From: JAEUMG01 sp963805405
GTDB taxonomy: Bacteria; Pseudomonadota; Alphaproteobacteria; Rhizobiales; Aestuariivirgaceae
Assembly (NCBI GenBank): GCA_963805405.1
Contig: CAWDUC010000007.1
Span: 102,193 to 166,192 of the forward strand
Reading direction: 5' to 3'
DNA: 64,000 nt
The first letter of the stretch is position 1. Every line of letters starts with the position of its first letter. The notes under the pieces are model-generated. The model did no database searches, had not been told where the DNA came from, and saw only the letters and a list, made by a program, of their open reading frames with translations. Below, one piece after another: positions 7,746-16,656 of the stretch. The position numbers were made by a program, and so were the translations under genes.

Positions 7746-8665
7746 AGCAGGCAGCCGCCCCGCGCACGTCTCCCGGCCCGATCATTCCGCCGGAGGCCTC
7801 TCCTCTCAAGACGCTCACCGTCGCCATGACGGTCATGTGCTACCTCGCCTGTCTCGCCATCGGCGCGCTCATCCTCATCGACCGGGCCGTGGAAAACTGG
7901 ACCGGCGGCCTGTCGCGCGAAGTGACGGTGCAGGTGAGGAAAGTGAAGGACACCGACATCGAGGCCGAGCTTGCCAAGGCGGCGGCACTCTTGGCCGCAA
8001 CACCGGGCATATCCGGCGTCGATATTCTCGATCGCGCGACGGCAACGCGCTTGCTCGAACCCTGGCTCGGTTCGATCGGCGATCTCGACCAGTTGCCGAT
8101 ACCGCGATTGATCTCGGTGAAAGTCGATCTATCCGAACAGCCCGATTTCGACGCGCTCGCGGCCGCCCTAGCCGAGCAGGTCAAGGGTGCAAGCCTCGAT
8201 ACCCACCGGCACTGGCAGGCGGAACTGACACGCATGGCAAGCGTGCTCGAGGCGCTCGCCTATTCCGTATTGTCGCTGATCTGCCTTTCGGCTATCGCCA
8301 TCGTCGTCTTTGCCACACGCTCGGTACTCGACGCCAATCGCGGCATCATCGACGTCCTGCATCTCGTCGGCGCGCGCGATCGATTCATCGCCAGACAGGT
8401 CGAGGGCCGCTTCCTCAAGACCGGATTGTTCGCGGGCCTTCTCGGCATGCTGGCCGGCATCGCCACGTTCCTCATCCTGAGTCTCGTCGCACCCGTCGCC
8501 GGCCAGAGCGGAGTCGGCGAGGCCAGCCGCGGACTGCTCTTTGCACCGCCCGACATTGCCTGGCGCAGCTATGCGGCCCTCCTCGCCGTGCCCCTGATCG
8601 CCACCCTCATCAGCCTCGTCACCGCGCGCATCGCCTTGATGCGCACCTTGCGCCCGGCACAGTAA
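7742..8665 (+). CDS. ftsX: Cell division ABC transporter permease FtsX
   Basis: The 307-residue integral membrane partner of FtsE. The sequence shows a Pro-rich cytoplasmic N-terminus, a first membrane segment at about 26-46, a periplasmic domain (WTGGLSREVTVQVRKVKD to about 165) and three C-terminal membrane segments with the conserved DANRGIIDVLHLVGARDRFIA loop. It translates from the ATGA overlap with ftsE. EnvC-like proteins are activated through FtsX, and an envC-like gene lies at 59869. Confidence 0.92.
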   Translation: MKQAAAPRTSPGPIIPPEASPLKTLTVAMTVMCYLACLAIGALILIDRAVENWTGGLSREVTVQVRKVKDTDIEAELAKAAALLAATPGISGVDILDRATATRLLEPWLGSIGDLDQLPIPRLISVKVDLSEQPDFDALAAALAEQVKGASLDTHRHWQAELTRMASVLEALAYSVLSLICLSAIAIVVFATRSVLDANRGIIDVLHLVGARDRFIARQVEGRFLKTGLFAGLLGMLAGIATFLILSLVAPVAGQSGVGEASRGLLFAPPDIAWRSYAALLAVPLIATLISLVTARIALMRTLRPAQ

Positions 8666-8668
8666 CAA

Positions 8669-9397
8669 ATGCTCTGGCTGCGATCGACGCTCTACAACAT
8701 CGTCTTCTATGTGAACCTGTTCGTCTTCCTGGTCGGCGGCGCCTTCTTCCTGGCCTTGCCGCGAAGCTGGGCAATGGCGGCGCTCAAGGCTTGGGCCACG
8801 ACCTCGCTGTGGTGGCTGAGAGTGATCTGCGGAACGCGCCTGGAAATACGCGGTCGCGAGTTCATCCCGACCGATGGAGCCCTTGTCGCCGGCAAGCATC
8901 AATCGACGTGGGAGACTTTCGCGATCCTCCCGCTCTTTGCGGATCCAGTGGTCGTCCTGAAGAAGGAACTCACCTACATCCCGTTTTTCGGCTGGTTCAT
9001 TTTCAAATTCCGCATGATCCCGGTCGCGCGCGAGGCAGGCCCTTCAGCGCTGCGCGCCATTACCGCGCGCGCCCAAGAGGCCGTCGCAATGGGGCGTCAG
9101 GTGATCATGTTTCCGGAAGGCACGCGCCGCGCCCCCGGCGCTCCGCCCGATTACAAGCCCGGCGCGACCGCGCTTTATCTCAAACTCGGGCGGCCTTGCG
9201 TGCCATTTGCGCTGAATTCCGGGCTCTATTGGCCGCGCCGGAAATTCTTGCGCCGCCCAGGCACCATCATCGTCGAGTTCCTTGCCCCCATTCCACCCGG
9301 ACTGCCGCGCCGCGACTTCGAGCGCCGCTTGATCGAAGCCGTGGAAACAACAACGGCGAGGCTTGAAAAGGAAGCGGATTTGCCGTACAAAAAGTGA
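8669..9397 (+). CDS. plsC: 1-acyl-sn-glycerol-3-phosphate acyltransferase
   Basis: This 242-residue acyltransferase adds the second acyl chain to lysophosphatidic acid at the inner membrane. Acyltransferase motif I reads KHQSTWE (residues 76-82), with Glu in place of the usual Asp of HX4D, as in other alphaproteobacterial members. Motif III is FPEGTRR (148-154). An N-terminal membrane segment spans about 12-32. The gene starts 3 bases after ftsX and is probably in its operon. A second PlsC-type gene occurs at 30367. Confidence 0.88.
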   Translation: MLWLRSTLYNIVFYVNLFVFLVGGAFFLALPRSWAMAALKAWATTSLWWLRVICGTRLEIRGREFIPTDGALVAGKHQSTWETFAILPLFADPVVVLKKELTYIPFFGWFIFKFRMIPVAREAGPSALRAITARAQEAVAMGRQVIMFPEGTRRAPGAPPDYKPGATALYLKLGRPCVPFALNSGLYWPRRKFLRRPGTIIVEFLAPIPPGLPRRDFERRLIEAVETTTARLEKEADLPYKK

Positions 9398-9416
9398 ACA
9401 GTCACTTGGGTACGCC

Positions 9417-11734
9417 ATGAGCACCGCCGACGATATGATTGCCGACCCGATCGCCCGCGAGATCTGGGACATGAAATACCGGCTGAAGCAGCCGGATGGC
9501 GAAGCTGTCGACCAGACGATCGAGGACACCTGGCGGCGCGTCGCGACCGCGATCGCCCAAGCCGAGGCGCCGGATGCGCGCACAAAGTGGGCTGAGGATT
9601 TCTACGACCTCCTTGCGGGCTATCGCTTCCTCCCCGCCGGCCGCATTCTTTCCGGCGCCGGCAGTGGCCGCTCGGTGACGCTCTTCAATTGCTATGTCAT
9701 GGGCACGCTCGACGACAGCATGGCGGGAATTTTCGAAGGGCTGAAGGAGGCCGCCCTCACCATGCAGCAGGGCGGCGGCATCGGCCATGACTTCTCGACC
9801 TTGCGGCCGAAGGGCGCGCCCGTGAAAGGTGTCGGCGCCGATGCGTCGGGGCCGTTGAGCTTCATGGATGTGTGGGATTCGATGTGCCGCACCATCATGT
9901 CGGCAGGCTCCAGGCGCGGCGCCATGATGGGCACGCTCGCCTGCGATCATCCCGACATCGAGGCCTTCATTGCCGCCAAGCGCGATCCCGATCGCCTGCG
10001 CATGTTCAATCTCTCGGTGCTGGTCACCGATGCCTTCATGGAGGCGGTGAAAGCCGACGCGCCCTGGCCGCTGGTCTTTGACGGTATCGTCTACAAGACA
10101 GTGCGGGCCCGCGATCTGTGGGACCAGATCATGCGCTCGACCTATGATTATGCCGAGCCCGGCGTGATCTTCATCGATCGCATCAACCGCGAAAACAACC
10201 TCGCCTATTGCGAAACCATCCACGCTACGAACCCGTGTGCCGAACAGCCATTGCCGCCTTACGGCGCGTGCCTGCTCGGCTCGGTCAACTTGGCGCGGCT
10301 TGTAATTGATCCGTTTACGGACAAAGCGCCGCATCGACGAAGCGGCGATCGCAGACATCGTGCCGCGCGCCGTGCGCTTCATGGACAATGTCGTCGATGT
10401 CTCGAACTATCCCTTGGCCGCGCAGGCGCATGAAGCGCGCGCCAAGCGCAGGCTTGGCCTTGGTCTGACCGGGCTTGCCGATGCTCTCGCCATGTGTGGG
10501 CTTGCCTATGGCAGCAAGGAAGCAGCGGCGGCCGCAGGGCATTGGATGGCGCTGATCGATCACGCTGCCTATCGCGCCAGTTCGGCACTTGCTCGCGAGA
10601 AGGGGGCCTTTCCGCTCTATGAGCGCGATCGCTATTTGGCCGCGGGCCATGCCAAGCATTTGCCGGAAGACCTGCGCGGCGAGATCGCCAAGCACGGCAT
10701 GCGCAATGCGCTTCTGACCTCGATAGCGCCGACCGGCACGATTTCGCTTTTCGCCGGCAATGTGTCGAGCGGCATCGAGCCGATCTTCTCGGTTTCCTAT
10801 GAGCGCAAAGTGCTGATGCCCGACGGCAGCGAGCGCAGCGAGAGGATCGAGGATTATGCCGCGCGCCTCTATCGCGCGATGCATGGCAGCGAAGCGCCCT
10901 TGCCGCCAGGCTTCGTGACCACCGCCGATCTCACGCCCCAACAGCATCTCATCATGCAGGCGGCGGTGCAGCGCCATGTCGATAGTTCGATTTCGAAGAC
11001 GATCAACTGCCCGTCTTCGCTCGGCTTCGAAGAGTTCAAGGCTGTCTATGCGCAAGCCTATGAACTGGGCCTCAAGGGCTGCACGACCTTCAGGCCCAAT
11101 GCCGTGACGGGCTCGGTGTTGAGCATCGCGGAATCAGAACCGGCGCAGCCCGCCCTGCCGCTCGAGGCGCCGCGCGATCCGGTGCTGCCATTCAGAGCCG
11201 GGCGAAGTCGTCTACATGAAGCGCCCGCTCGAGCGGCGCGAGGTCCTCCCCGGCTTCACCTACAAGCTCAAATGGCCGGAATCCGACCACGCCATCTACA
11301 TCACGCTCAACGACATCGTGCAGGACGGCAGGCGCCGCCCCTTCGAGATCTTCATCAACTCGAAGAACATGGAGCATTATGCCTGGACGGTAGCGCTCAC
11401 CCGCATGATCTCGGCGGTGTTCCGGCGCGGCGGCGATGTCTCCTTCGTGGTCGAGGAGTTGAAGGCGGTGTTCGATCCGCGCGGCGGGCAATGGATGGGC
11501 GGCAAATATGTGCCGAGCCTCCTGGCGGCGATCGGCGGCGTCATCGAGAAGCACCTGGTCGATACCGGCTTCCTCAAGCGCGATGCCGAATCACCGGCGC
11601 TCGTGCCCTCCGTGGCGATGGTGGCGGGCGACCGTCCGAGCGTTGCGCAATGCCCGCGCTGCGGCGAAGCAGGTCTCATTTTCCAGGAGGGCTGCGCCTA
11701 CTGCCCCAATTGCGGCTACTCGAAATGCGGCTGA
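9417..11734 (+). CDS. nrdJ: Adenosylcobalamin-dependent ribonucleotide reductase (two frameshifts)
   Basis: A class II ribonucleotide reductase that makes deoxyribonucleotides using vitamin B12, so it works with or without oxygen. Landmarks are LFNCYVMGTLDDSM with the first redox Cys, GGGIGHDFSTLRP, SAGSRRGAMMGTLACDHPDIEAF, the active-site loop NPCAEQPLPPYGACLLGS, APTGTISL and INCPSS. The C-terminal domain (YTLNDIVQDGRRRPFEIF-type TSCPD region) ends in a zinc ribbon CPRCG...CPNCGYSKCG. Frames break near 10330 (AAAGCGCCGC for AAAGCGCGC) and near 11193. Repaired length is about 770 residues. It begins 19 bases after plsC. Confidence 0.92.
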
Positions 11735-11740
11735 AACCGC

Positions 11741-11774
11741 TTGACAGTTTCGGCAAATTGTTCTACCAATGTTC
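11741..11774 (+). promoter_or_regulatory. SOS box (GTTC-N7-GTTC) over a sigma70-type promoter
   Basis: GTTC at 11760-11763 and GTTC at 11771-11774 are separated by 7 bases, the alphaproteobacterial LexA operator. TTGACA at 11741-11746 is followed after 17 bases by TACCAA at 11764-11769, a plausible -35/-10 pair inside the operator. Transcription would begin at about 11776-11777, the A of the next ATG, implying a leaderless mRNA. Confidence 0.65.
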
Positions 11775-11776
11775 CC

Positions 11777-12169
11777 ATGAACATACATGGCACACCGCTC
11801 TCCTCCACCCTCCTCCGCGACACTGAATCCGCCGATCGCTTCTGGTACTGGTCGGGGCGTTCGGGACGCCGCTACATCCACTCCGTCTACGCGCTCGCAA
11901 GCTTCCCGCCCTTGCCGGGCGCCGTCTATATCGCGACCCGGCGCCAGGGCGGCGTGCCGGTCGCGCTGGCGCTCGGACGCTTCCCGGCCATGCTCGACCA
12001 GGCGGGCATCGAGCGTCTGCGGCGCCGTATGATCGCGCTGGGTGCCTCCGAACTCCACGTGCATCTTCTGGCGCGCAGCGAAAGCGAGACGGAAGCGGTG
12101 CGCAGCGACCTCGCCGCGGCGATCGATCCGCAGTTGCGCGATCTAAGTATCGTGAGCCTTGCGGCCTAG
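11777..12169 (+). CDS. Unknown 130-aa protein under a predicted LexA operator
   Basis: The 130-residue product has an aromatic N-terminal segment (RFWYWSGRSGRRYIHSVYAL, about 22-41), a hydrophobic middle (PLPGAVYIATRRQGGVPVALALGRF) and a helical Arg-rich part (IERLRRRMIALGASELHVHLLAR). No signal peptide or membrane helix is evident. I do not recognise a named family. ATG 11777 is chosen because the SOS box and promoter end 2 bases before it; an upstream in-frame ATG would overlap the operator. The end overlaps convergent chaC by 27 bases. Induction by DNA damage is inferred from the operator alone. Confidence 0.65.
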   Translation: MNIHGTPLSSTLLRDTESADRFWYWSGRSGRRYIHSVYALASFPPLPGAVYIATRRQGGVPVALALGRFPAMLDQAGIERLRRRMIALGASELHVHLLARSESETEAVRSDLAAAIDPQLRDLSIVSLAA

Positions 12170-12694
12170 GTTCTGACCGAGGCTTTCAAGCATATGATCA
12201 TGAATGCCCATCTCGTGGAGATGGGCGAGCGTGCTCATCACATAATCCAGGCAATCGCCTGACTGGCCCTTGCCCTGGCGCACATAGGCAAGCTGGGAGT
12301 CGACTGGAAGAGCCCCCGCATATTGGCGATGCGCGCGGTCGACCACATAGGCGACCGCTTCGACAGTCTCCGCTTGCGGCGTCAACAGGCGGATCGGCGT
12401 GAAGACTTCGCGATAGACGCTGGTGACCTGTTCGCGCGCCCTTAAATAGGCAAGCGTCGCGTCGCGATTGGCGGGTGCGACCTCGAAGGCGAGGCCATGG
12501 CACGAGCCGCCGCGATCGAGGCCGAGGACCAGCCCCGGAAGCTCAGGCGTGCCGCGATGCACATGCGAATAGACGCAAAGCCGGCGATGAAAGCCGTAAA
12601 GCCGGGCCGGCACGGCGCGCAAATGCTGAAAGCCCGGCCGCCACATCAACGAGCCATAGCCGAACACCCAGAATTGCTGCATTTTGCCAACCAT
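12143..12694 (-). CDS. chaC: Gamma-glutamylcyclotransferase, ChaC family
   Basis: A 183-residue ChaC-type enzyme that cleaves glutathione to 5-oxoproline and Cys-Gly. The substrate loop VFGYGSLMWRPGF is at residues 10-22, and the catalytic Glu is probably Glu88 in YLRAREQVTSVY. The C-terminal part GQSGDCLDYVMSTLAHLHEMGI is typical. ATG 12694 and ATG 12682 are both possible. Its 3' end overlaps the SOS-box gene on the other strand by 27 bases. Confidence 0.88.
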   Translation of the reverse strand: MVGKMQQFWVFGYGSLMWRPGFQHLRAVPARLYGFHRRLCVYSHVHRGTPELPGLVLGLDRGGSCHGLAFEVAPANRDATLAYLRAREQVTSVYREVFTPIRLLTPQAETVEAVAYVVDRAHRQYAGALPVDSQLAYVRQGKGQSGDCLDYVMSTLAHLHEMGIHDHMLESLGQNLGRKAHDT

Positions 12695-12728
12695 TGCGGC
12701 TCTATAGCGAAGGGTTTATGCGGCGCAA

Positions 12729-13707
12729 ATGGCTTCTCGAAACTCAATTGCCTGGCGCGCCATCACGCCCGCGCTCATCGTCTTCATGCTGGCCATCGCC
12801 TGGTCGGGCTATTGGCTTTGGCTCCACAGCAAGATCCAGCAGGTTTTCGAGGAGCAATCGGCCGCCCTCGCGGCGCGCGGCCTGACGCTCGCCTGCAGCG
12901 AGCGCGACTGGGCCGGCTACCCGTTCCGCATCGAATTCGCTTGCGCCGATCCGAAGTTTGCCGACCAGCGCTCGAGCCTGATCGCCGGCGCCGAAGCAAA
13001 GTCGCTCTTCGTGGTGATGCAGGCCTATGACTTCCGCAAGGCCGCGGCACTCCTCGATGGCCCCACGACCATCGCCCTGCGCGATGCCGAGCCACTGACC
13101 ATCACGCATGAGCGCGTTCTCGCCTCCTTCGAGCGCGTCGAGCGCCACCGAACATCGATTGTCGATCGAAGTGCCGGCCTTGCGCATCGACGACGTTGCA
13201 AGTGCCGTCACAGCGAGTTTCCATTTCCGCGCGCGCGATGAGAATATCCTCGATGTTGCGGCAAGCGGCGAAGGCATCGCGTTTACCGTCGAGGACGCAA
13301 AATTCACGATCGACAAGGCGGCGCTCCAGGGCGACATCCCCTTATCCGCACTGGCGAATGATGAAATCCTGCGCGGGCTTGCGGCTTCGGCCGGCAAGAT
13401 CAACATCACCCGTGCATCGCTGAGCAAGGGCGAACTCACAATTTCGGGCGACGGTTCGCTGATCATCACGCCGCAAGGATTTCTCGACGGCCGCATCCGC
13501 ACCGTGATCAGCGATTTCGGTCTCCTCATCACCGAATTGCAAGGCTCGCTGCGCCTGAGCGAAAAAGAGATCGGGGAATTGAGAGCCTTGGGCGGTGTCC
13601 TCGCCGGTGCGACGGGCGGTCGCTCGGTGCCGGTCGACCTACGTTTCCAGAACGGCGATATCTACTGGAGCGCGTTCAGGATCGGCACGATGCAGCCGCT
13701 TTTCTAG
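12729..13707 (+). CDS. DUF2125 family protein (frameshifted)
   Basis: An alphaproteobacterial envelope protein of unknown role, about 325 residues after repair. One membrane anchor lies at residues 10-32 (ITPALIVFMLAIAWSGYWLWL), followed by an extracytoplasmic part with LACSERDWAGYPFRIEFAC, a hallmark of DUF2125. The frame breaks near 13140, between VLASFER and SATEHRLSIEVPALRIDD. The C-terminus QNGDIYWSAFRIGTMQPLF is as in the family. It is convergent with tyrA and overlaps it by 4 bases. Confidence 0.75.
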
Positions 13708-14627
13708 TTCTTTGCCGGATGGCGGCCGAAATCGGGAGCCGCCGTTTCCTGGCCGGCCGCGATGATGCTGCGCCGGATCTGGCGCGAGCGGGTGAAGAGA
13801 TTGAACAGCGCATCGCCATCCCCCCAGCGAATGGCGCGCTGAAGGACTGACAAATCTTCCGAAAACCGCCCGAGCATTTCGAGCACGGCATCCTTGTTAT
13901 TGAGGAAGACGTCGCGCCACATGATCGGATCGGAAGCGGCGATACGCGTAAAATCGCGAAAGCCACCGGCCGAGAATTTGATGACTTCGGAATTGGTGAC
14001 CTCTTCGACATCGGCCGCCGTCGCCACGATATTGTAGGCAATCAAATGCGGCAGATGGCTGGTGATGGCGAGCACCAGATCATGATGCTCCGGCGTCATC
14101 GTCTCGACATTGGAACCGCAGGCGCGCCAGAACTCTTCGAGCTTCTTGACCGCCGCGGCATCGCTGTTCGGCAGTGGCGTGAGGATGCACCAGCGATTGT
14201 CGAAGAGTTCGGCAAAGCCCGATTCGGGCCCCGACTGCTCGGTGCCCGCCACCGGATGGCCCGGCACGAAGTGAATATTGGCGGGGAGATGCGGTGAGAC
14301 ATCGCGAACGATCGCCGTCTTGACCGAACCGACATCGGTGACGATCGAACCTTCCTTCAGAGAAGGCCCAATCTCTTGCGCGACCTCGCCGCAAGCGCCG
14401 ACCGGGATGCACAGGATGACGAGATCCGCATCGGCGACCGCGGCGGCGGCACTCTCATGCATGCTGTCGACAAGGCCGATCTCGACCGCCTTGGCGCGCG
14501 TTGCCGCCGATCGGGCGTAACCCGAAATATGCCCGGCCAGGCCCCTCTGCCGCATGACATGGCTGAGCGAGGAGCCAATGAGGCCGAGACCGATCAATGC
14601 GACGCGCTTGAAATGCGGCGTTGTCAT
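13704..14627 (-). CDS. tyrA: Prephenate/arogenate dehydrogenase
   Basis: A 307-residue TyrA-family enzyme that oxidatively decarboxylates prephenate or arogenate in tyrosine synthesis. The dinucleotide-binding motif GLGLIGSS is at 13-20. Conserved catalytic and substrate blocks are TDVGSVK, FVPGHPVAGTEQSGPESG, ITSHLPHLIAY and GGFRDFTRIAASDPIMWRD. It overlaps hisC by 4 bases (14624-14627), which in turn overlaps the chorismate mutase gene, so the three form one operon. In this arrangement the HisC-type aminotransferase can serve tyrosine and phenylalanine as well as histidine synthesis. Confidence 0.93.
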   Translation of the reverse strand: MTTPHFKRVALIGLGLIGSSLSHVMRQRGLAGHISGYARSAATRAKAVEIGLVDSMHESAAAAVADADLVILCIPVGACGEVAQEIGPSLKEGSIVTDVGSVKTAIVRDVSPHLPANIHFVPGHPVAGTEQSGPESGFAELFDNRWCILTPLPNSDAAAVKKLEEFWRACGSNVETMTPEHHDLVLAITSHLPHLIAYNIVATAADVEEVTNSEVIKFSAGGFRDFTRIAASDPIMWRDVFLNNKDAVLEMLGRFSEDLSVLQRAIRWGDGDALFNLFTRSRQIRRSIIAAGQETAAPDFGRHPAKN

Positions 14628-15727
14628 CGCAGGAACTCCGATAGTGCCGCGACGACGGCGCGATTGGCTTCCTCATCGCCGATGGTGAGTCGCAGCGCGC
14701 CCGGCAGGCCATAGGCTTCCATGCGCCGCAAAACGATGCCGCGGCCGGTGAGGAATTCATCGGCCGCCGGCGCATTGCGACGCGCATCTTTCGGAAAGTG
14801 CACGAGCAGGAAATTGCCGACACTCGGCGTGACGGAAAGGCCAAGCGCGGTGAGTTCGGTACTGAGCCAGGCGAGCCATGTGTCGTTGTGCGCGATGGCT
14901 GCTTCCGCGAAATCGCGATCAGTGATGGCGCCGACACCGGCGGCAAGTGCCGGGGCCGAGACGTTGAAGGGACCGCGAATTCGATTGAGCGTGTCGGCGA
15001 CATGCTCCGGGCAATAGGCCCAGCCGAGCCTGAGCGCCGCAAGCCCGTGGATCTTCGAGAAGGTCCGCGTCATCACGACATTGTCGAATTGCGAAACGAG
15101 TTCGATGCCCGCCTCGTAATCATTGCGGCGCACATATTCGGCATAGGCCGCATCGAGGACGAGCAGGCAGTCGCTCGGCAAGCCCGCATGCAGGCGCTTT
15201 ACTTCATCGAACGGGAGATAAGTGCCGGTCGGATTATTGGGATTGGCGAGGAACACAACCCGTGTCTTGCTCGTCACGCGTGAGAGAATCGCGTCGACGT
15301 CGGCATGGAAATCGCGTTCGGGCGCTACGACCGCGGTCGCGCCATTCGCCTTGATGGCGATCGGATAGACGAGGAAGCCATGCTCGGTATAGATCGCCTC
15401 ATCGCCGGGGCCGAGATAGGCATGCGCGATGAGTTGCAGCAATTCGTCCGAACCGGAGCCACAGACGATGCGCGCCGCGTTGAGGCCGTAGCGCTGGGCG
15501 ATCGCCTCGCGCAGATCGTTGGCCGCGCCATCGGGATAAAGCGCCAGGGTCCTGGCCGCTGCCGCGAAGGCTTCGATCGCCCTGGGGCTGGGCCCAAGCG
15601 GCGTCTCGTTCGACGACAATTTGAAGACGCGCGTGCCTTTGGCGCCGCTCTTTCCGGGCACATAGGGCGCGATGTCGCTGATCCCCGGCTTCGCCTGCGG
15701 CCGGGGGCGAGGAGCGGACGATGTCAT
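14624..15727 (-). CDS. hisC: Histidinol-phosphate/aromatic aminotransferase
   Basis: A 367-residue class I/II PLP aminotransferase. ANPNNPTGTY (161-170) and TFSKIHGLAALRLGWAY with PLP Lys225 are clear, as are FKLSSNETPLGPSP and the C-terminal LRLTIGDEEAN. It is flanked by tyrA and a chorismate mutase gene with 4-base overlaps on each side, which suggests use in aromatic amino acid synthesis besides or instead of histidine synthesis. Confidence 0.92.
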   Translation of the reverse strand: MTSSAPRPRPQAKPGISDIAPYVPGKSGAKGTRVFKLSSNETPLGPSPRAIEAFAAAARTLALYPDGAANDLREAIAQRYGLNAARIVCGSGSDELLQLIAHAYLGPGDEAIYTEHGFLVYPIAIKANGATAVVAPERDFHADVDAILSRVTSKTRVVFLANPNNPTGTYLPFDEVKRLHAGLPSDCLLVLDAAYAEYVRRNDYEAGIELVSQFDNVVMTRTFSKIHGLAALRLGWAYCPEHVADTLNRIRGPFNVSAPALAAGVGAITDRDFAEAAIAHNDTWLAWLSTELTALGLSVTPSVGNFLLVHFPKDARRNAPAADEFLTGRGIVLRRMEAYGLPGALRLTIGDEEANRAVVAALSEFLR

Positions 15728-16524
15728 GATCTAACCTCGATCGGGCTTGGGTAACGGCCAAGCACCATGAGCGCAAGCGGGACATTGGAGCGCATGAGGC
15801 CGAGCAGCGGCTGGCTGGTTTCGGACAGGAAGCCCGGCAGGCTCGCCAGATGGCGGTTGCCGAGCCGCATCTGCCAGAGCGGTGCGGGCGCGAAATCGCG
15901 GGGCAACTGTCCAGAGGTCACGAGCAAGGTCTCGTCATCGCCAGTAGGCTCTGGCGCTGCCGAGCCAAAGACCAGCATTTTGGGCACGGTGCCGCCAGCA
16001 AACTGCGGCAGTGAGGCGATGACGCGTGCCTGTCCGGCACGGCCATCCAGATAGGGATCGAGCCAAGGAGAATCGAGGGCAACGACCGCGACGTCGCCTG
16101 AATGCCCGGCGAGCGCCGCCAATGCCTGCGTTTCGCCCGGATGCTCGGCGAGCGGCGTTGGGCCGAAATGATCGCGCAGCATCTCCCGTGCCGCTATGGA
16201 ATCAAAAAGCCCCTTGCCGAGATGGATCCGGACAGGGGCTTGCATCAGGGTCGATGCCGAGATGATGGCCCGCCAAAGCCGCACCCGGAGTTCGGCCGGG
16301 ACGGAATCGGGCTTCGCCTGGACAAGCCGGCGCAAGATCGCCGCTTCGCGCGCTGGCCGGATCGGCGATTGCGCGATGGCCCCGCTCGCAGACTTGATCC
16401 GCTTGACCTCCTCGACCGCAGCGAAACGCTTGGCAAGCAAGGCCAGCATAGCATCATCGATCGCGTCGATCTCTTCGCGAATGTGGTCGAGCGCGCCTGC
16501 CGGCGGGGTATCCATAAGGGTCAA
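15724..16524 (-). CDS. Chorismate mutase with a large C-terminal domain
   Basis: Residues 1-95 form an AroQ-type all-helical chorismate mutase domain (DHIREEIDAIDDAMLALLAKRFAAVEEVKRIK, then RPAREAAILRRLV). The remaining 170 residues (from HLGKGLFDSIAAREM) resemble a periplasmic-binding or dehydratase-like fold, but I see no intact prephenate dehydratase active-site TRF motif or ACT domain signature. It supplies prephenate to the following hisC and tyrA, overlapping hisC by 4 bases. Similar 270-290 residue proteins occur in this operon in other Rhizobiales. MTL at 16524 is taken as the start; ATG 16515 is an alternative. Confidence 0.82.
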   Translation of the reverse strand: MTLMDTPPAGALDHIREEIDAIDDAMLALLAKRFAAVEEVKRIKSASGAIAQSPIRPAREAAILRRLVQAKPDSVPAELRVRLWRAIISASTLMQAPVRIHLGKGLFDSIAAREMLRDHFGPTPLAEHPGETQALAALAGHSGDVAVVALDSPWLDPYLDGRAGQARVIASLPQFAGGTVPKMLVFGSAAPEPTGDDETLLVTSGQLPRDFAPAPLWQMRLGNRHLASLPGFLSETSQPLLGLMRSNVPLALMVLGRYPSPIEVRS

Positions 16525-16656
16525 AAATCCTTCACAAAACGGGCTTCTTCATAAGAGGGCTGCCGCTAAAAGCAAAGGGGCCCAAGCTTTGCTGGCCTCG
16601 GGCCGAGACTCCCCATAGAACGGGGAAAACCGCCTGCTCGTCCCTGACCAAACCCC
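16525..16656. other. Divergent promoter region, chorismate mutase operon / EamA gene
   Basis: This 132-base region separates the minus-strand aroQ-hisC-tyrA operon from the plus-strand EamA gene. It has several short GC-rich self-complementary stretches (for example around 16575-16605) but no consensus site that I can name. Confidence 0.3.

Noticed and set aside
7837..9366. Long plus-strand frame of about 500 residues over ftsX and plsC
   Set aside because: It is very rich in Arg and Pro, crosses two well-supported genes in another frame and matches no family. It is a typical GC-rich shadow frame.
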